This document shows positions 59,901 to 60,162 of a DNA stretch of 60,162 nt, piece by piece; within the stretch, counting starts at the first letter, position 1, and every line of letters starts with the position of its first letter. Position numbers and translations under genes: made by a program. This DNA comes from CAYNFP01 sp964492595 (GTDB lineage Bacteria; Bacillota_I; Bacilli_A; RF39; UBA660). The notes beneath the pieces were generated by a model. That model saw only the letters and a list, made by a program, of their open reading frames with translations, was not told the DNA's origin and did not search any database. The DNA is taken from positions 1 through 60,162 of the forward strand of contig CAZBKY010000001.1 in assembly GCA_964492595.1 (NCBI GenBank), given 5' to 3'.

Positions 59901-60162
59901 TAGCTTGTTCTTGCGAAAAATAATTAGAATCTATTATTTTAATTTTTATGTTTTTAAATTTACCGGATAATATCAGTTTTTCAAAAACTTCAAAGGTCAC
60001 TCCTATATTAAAAAGTAAGTTTTTAAAATATGGAGTTAATTTTATATTCTCACTGATTAAATCATTTGATATTACATGCTCAAATAATTCGAGTCTTTTA
60101 GAAAGACCTAATGGACTGATATTAGAAGTAATTATATAGTCTATAGAAGAAAAATGAAATTT
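56980..60162 (-). CDS. Very large protein of unknown function (5' end outside window)
   Basis: The frame stays open from 60162 without a stop, so the true start lies to the right; an internal GTG at 60000 is not needed. At least 1060 residues are encoded. The first ~850 are mostly helical with few motifs. From about 815 there is a distinct, better-ordered part: PRMNQDSCFAITGNGNNFSI, then NPDTGGYIARLSAVRRGNAY and EFVTLVDSGLTNMVKDKEY. No transmembrane segment or signal seen in the visible part. I do not recognise the family. Coupled to the small gene downstream. Confidence 0.7.
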   Translation of the reverse strand, partial: KFHFSSIDYIITSNISPLGLSKRLELFEHVISNDLISENIKLTPYFKNLLFNIGVTFEVFEKLILSGKFKNIKIKIIDSNYFSQEQAKLYLKNSTYYEALQNSDITKLLNLLSKEELLEVLNNKLFLLNLNTDIFRKLNNLEFEDIINSELICQTINRVYFRNMIEEYFYDTRNLTILLNKNVSQFLFGKGTVLNENDLHHINYLMDYVFNKEMNFDKFNIEIIDAFCAMYLILGINGSLDLINLSGINLNVADILKIKDNILQSKINNYRLENSEIINRLYDHVIFELNMTVSKENIYEYSDMGYSWLIEYAKVFEREKLEDLFSRYIQIKRNPESTAAEIKMIQAELRSFCEEIREKKIQYIASEFNKELIEEIKKHFKIKDSEIEAISEKLKKQEFISGLVGNTIRIMSEDTEEREYLINTLKSEIDLNGICDFEYFKNNMFLNILNKTFDKENFMEELGINVPENYEFYLQDLRRQKIVGKANRMFFENKEIFEYLLGRRENLSEEKSKMLVNINKIKYAFSEFLDYIDYDRGEIVYKSSLKYDEKECEDYYIFVRRINKISKNIFNVLKREILANEDVEITTEDIEEFCQRYPLKNSAYDVEKQRLSLEEIKTIFNNFDFVDMKISSKDRASKFLFSNIYNIKFIVAKEHDRFFVKDFGYILSHFDEVEALGDYFGIDIDDISVEGIKTLQDYIMLELNPLEKTYGKNVISEIISKSKLMISMQINQRLEAASSVYETALKRNSSTIPNLNCKEYEIVDYHDPQILAPRMNQDSCFAITGNGNNFSIYCILSKNGSIIYIKNPDTGGYIARLSAVRRGNAYFLHLLQIKEEFIDSEECKKYCEKVVEKLAGDIINATKNTEEPMEFVTLVDSGLTNMVKDKEYINGDSLEYATDPIDIKTQDYRDFFANKNLIYEVKENLSIYHNYSLGSYIIARVPNKTISDFKDYDASPIYIRERKPFQFVDFQSKENKEMHISNLQKLFYLEARKTNDEFESTRLAKSEIIENIKNLYLGEDFCVIIYNTNEVRVINLDYDERSNEEIKSILQEINSSRRNI

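Overview
The window is about 60 kb of very AT-rich DNA using the standard bacterial code (TGA acts as a stop, for example at the ends of ku and spoIIAA). It is packed with endospore genes: a SigK-type sigma factor, SpoVS, a spoIIAA-sigF unit, spoVAC-spoVAD-spoVAE, a Ku/ligase pair, a GerA-type germinant receptor operon, DacF- and DacB-type carboxypeptidases, a BclB-type collagen-like exosporium protein, a CotD-like coat protein and two YjcZ-type peptides. Together with ScpAB, RpoZ, RecX, Ffh, PriA, Fmt, Lgt, TrxB and MscL this indicates the chromosome of a low-GC, endospore-forming member of the Bacillota. The lineage cannot be named from the sequence alone. There is one tRNA (Ala), no rRNA, no CRISPR array and no intact transposon.

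Layout. 1-5.9 kb: end of sigK, topA, spoVS, scpA/scpB. 5.9-10.8 kb: the spore core, read leftwards as spoIIAA-sigF, a two-gene unknown module, then spoVAC-D-E with a SigG-like promoter and a terminator. 10.9-16.9 kb: ku-ligD, dacF, a VanY peptidase, a cadherin-like anchored protein, pyrimidine nucleoside phosphorylase. 17-21.3 kb: spore-surface region with a glycosyltransferase, the collagen-like protein, a DUF11 protein now split in two frames, and a VanX dipeptidase. 21.3-23.5 kb: a graveyard of KilA-N and RhuM pseudogenes. 23.6-31.9 kb: tRNA-Ala, a second VanY homologue that has lost its catalytic residues, mscL, sigH, rlmB, trxB, lgt, two yjcZ genes, prsA, a NADAR-like gene, recX, rpoZ. 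31.9-39.6 kb: DUF2779 nuclease, small metabolic genes, cotD-like gene, a DHH remnant, a frameshifted RhuM gene, a B12-binding radical SAM protein, Nudix, ffh. 39.8-48.3 kb: fmt, priA (interrupted by a 100-N assembly gap), a phosphatase, and the gerA-type operon. 48.3-56.5 kb: rluB-dacB, a cluster of unknown proteins including two paralogous coiled-coil proteins, rmuC, a DedA/VTT protein, a rhodanese. 56.5-60.2 kb: a predicted free-standing small RNA and a very large unknown protein running off the right edge.

How it fits together. The most striking point is the spoIIA locus. In known spore formers SigF is held by the anti-sigma kinase SpoIIAB, which phosphorylates a serine of SpoIIAA. Here spoIIAA and sigF overlap by four bases with no spoIIAB between them, and the SpoIIAA-like protein has Asn-Tyr where the family has Ser-Ser. 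SigF must therefore be controlled differently, or spoIIAB must lie elsewhere and act differently. The promoter-like sites I found agree with sporulation expression: a Spo0A-box core before spoIIAA; SigG-like sites before spoVAC, ku and gerKA; and SigK-like sites of the same layout before cotD and the yjcZ pair. All promoter assignments are by eye.
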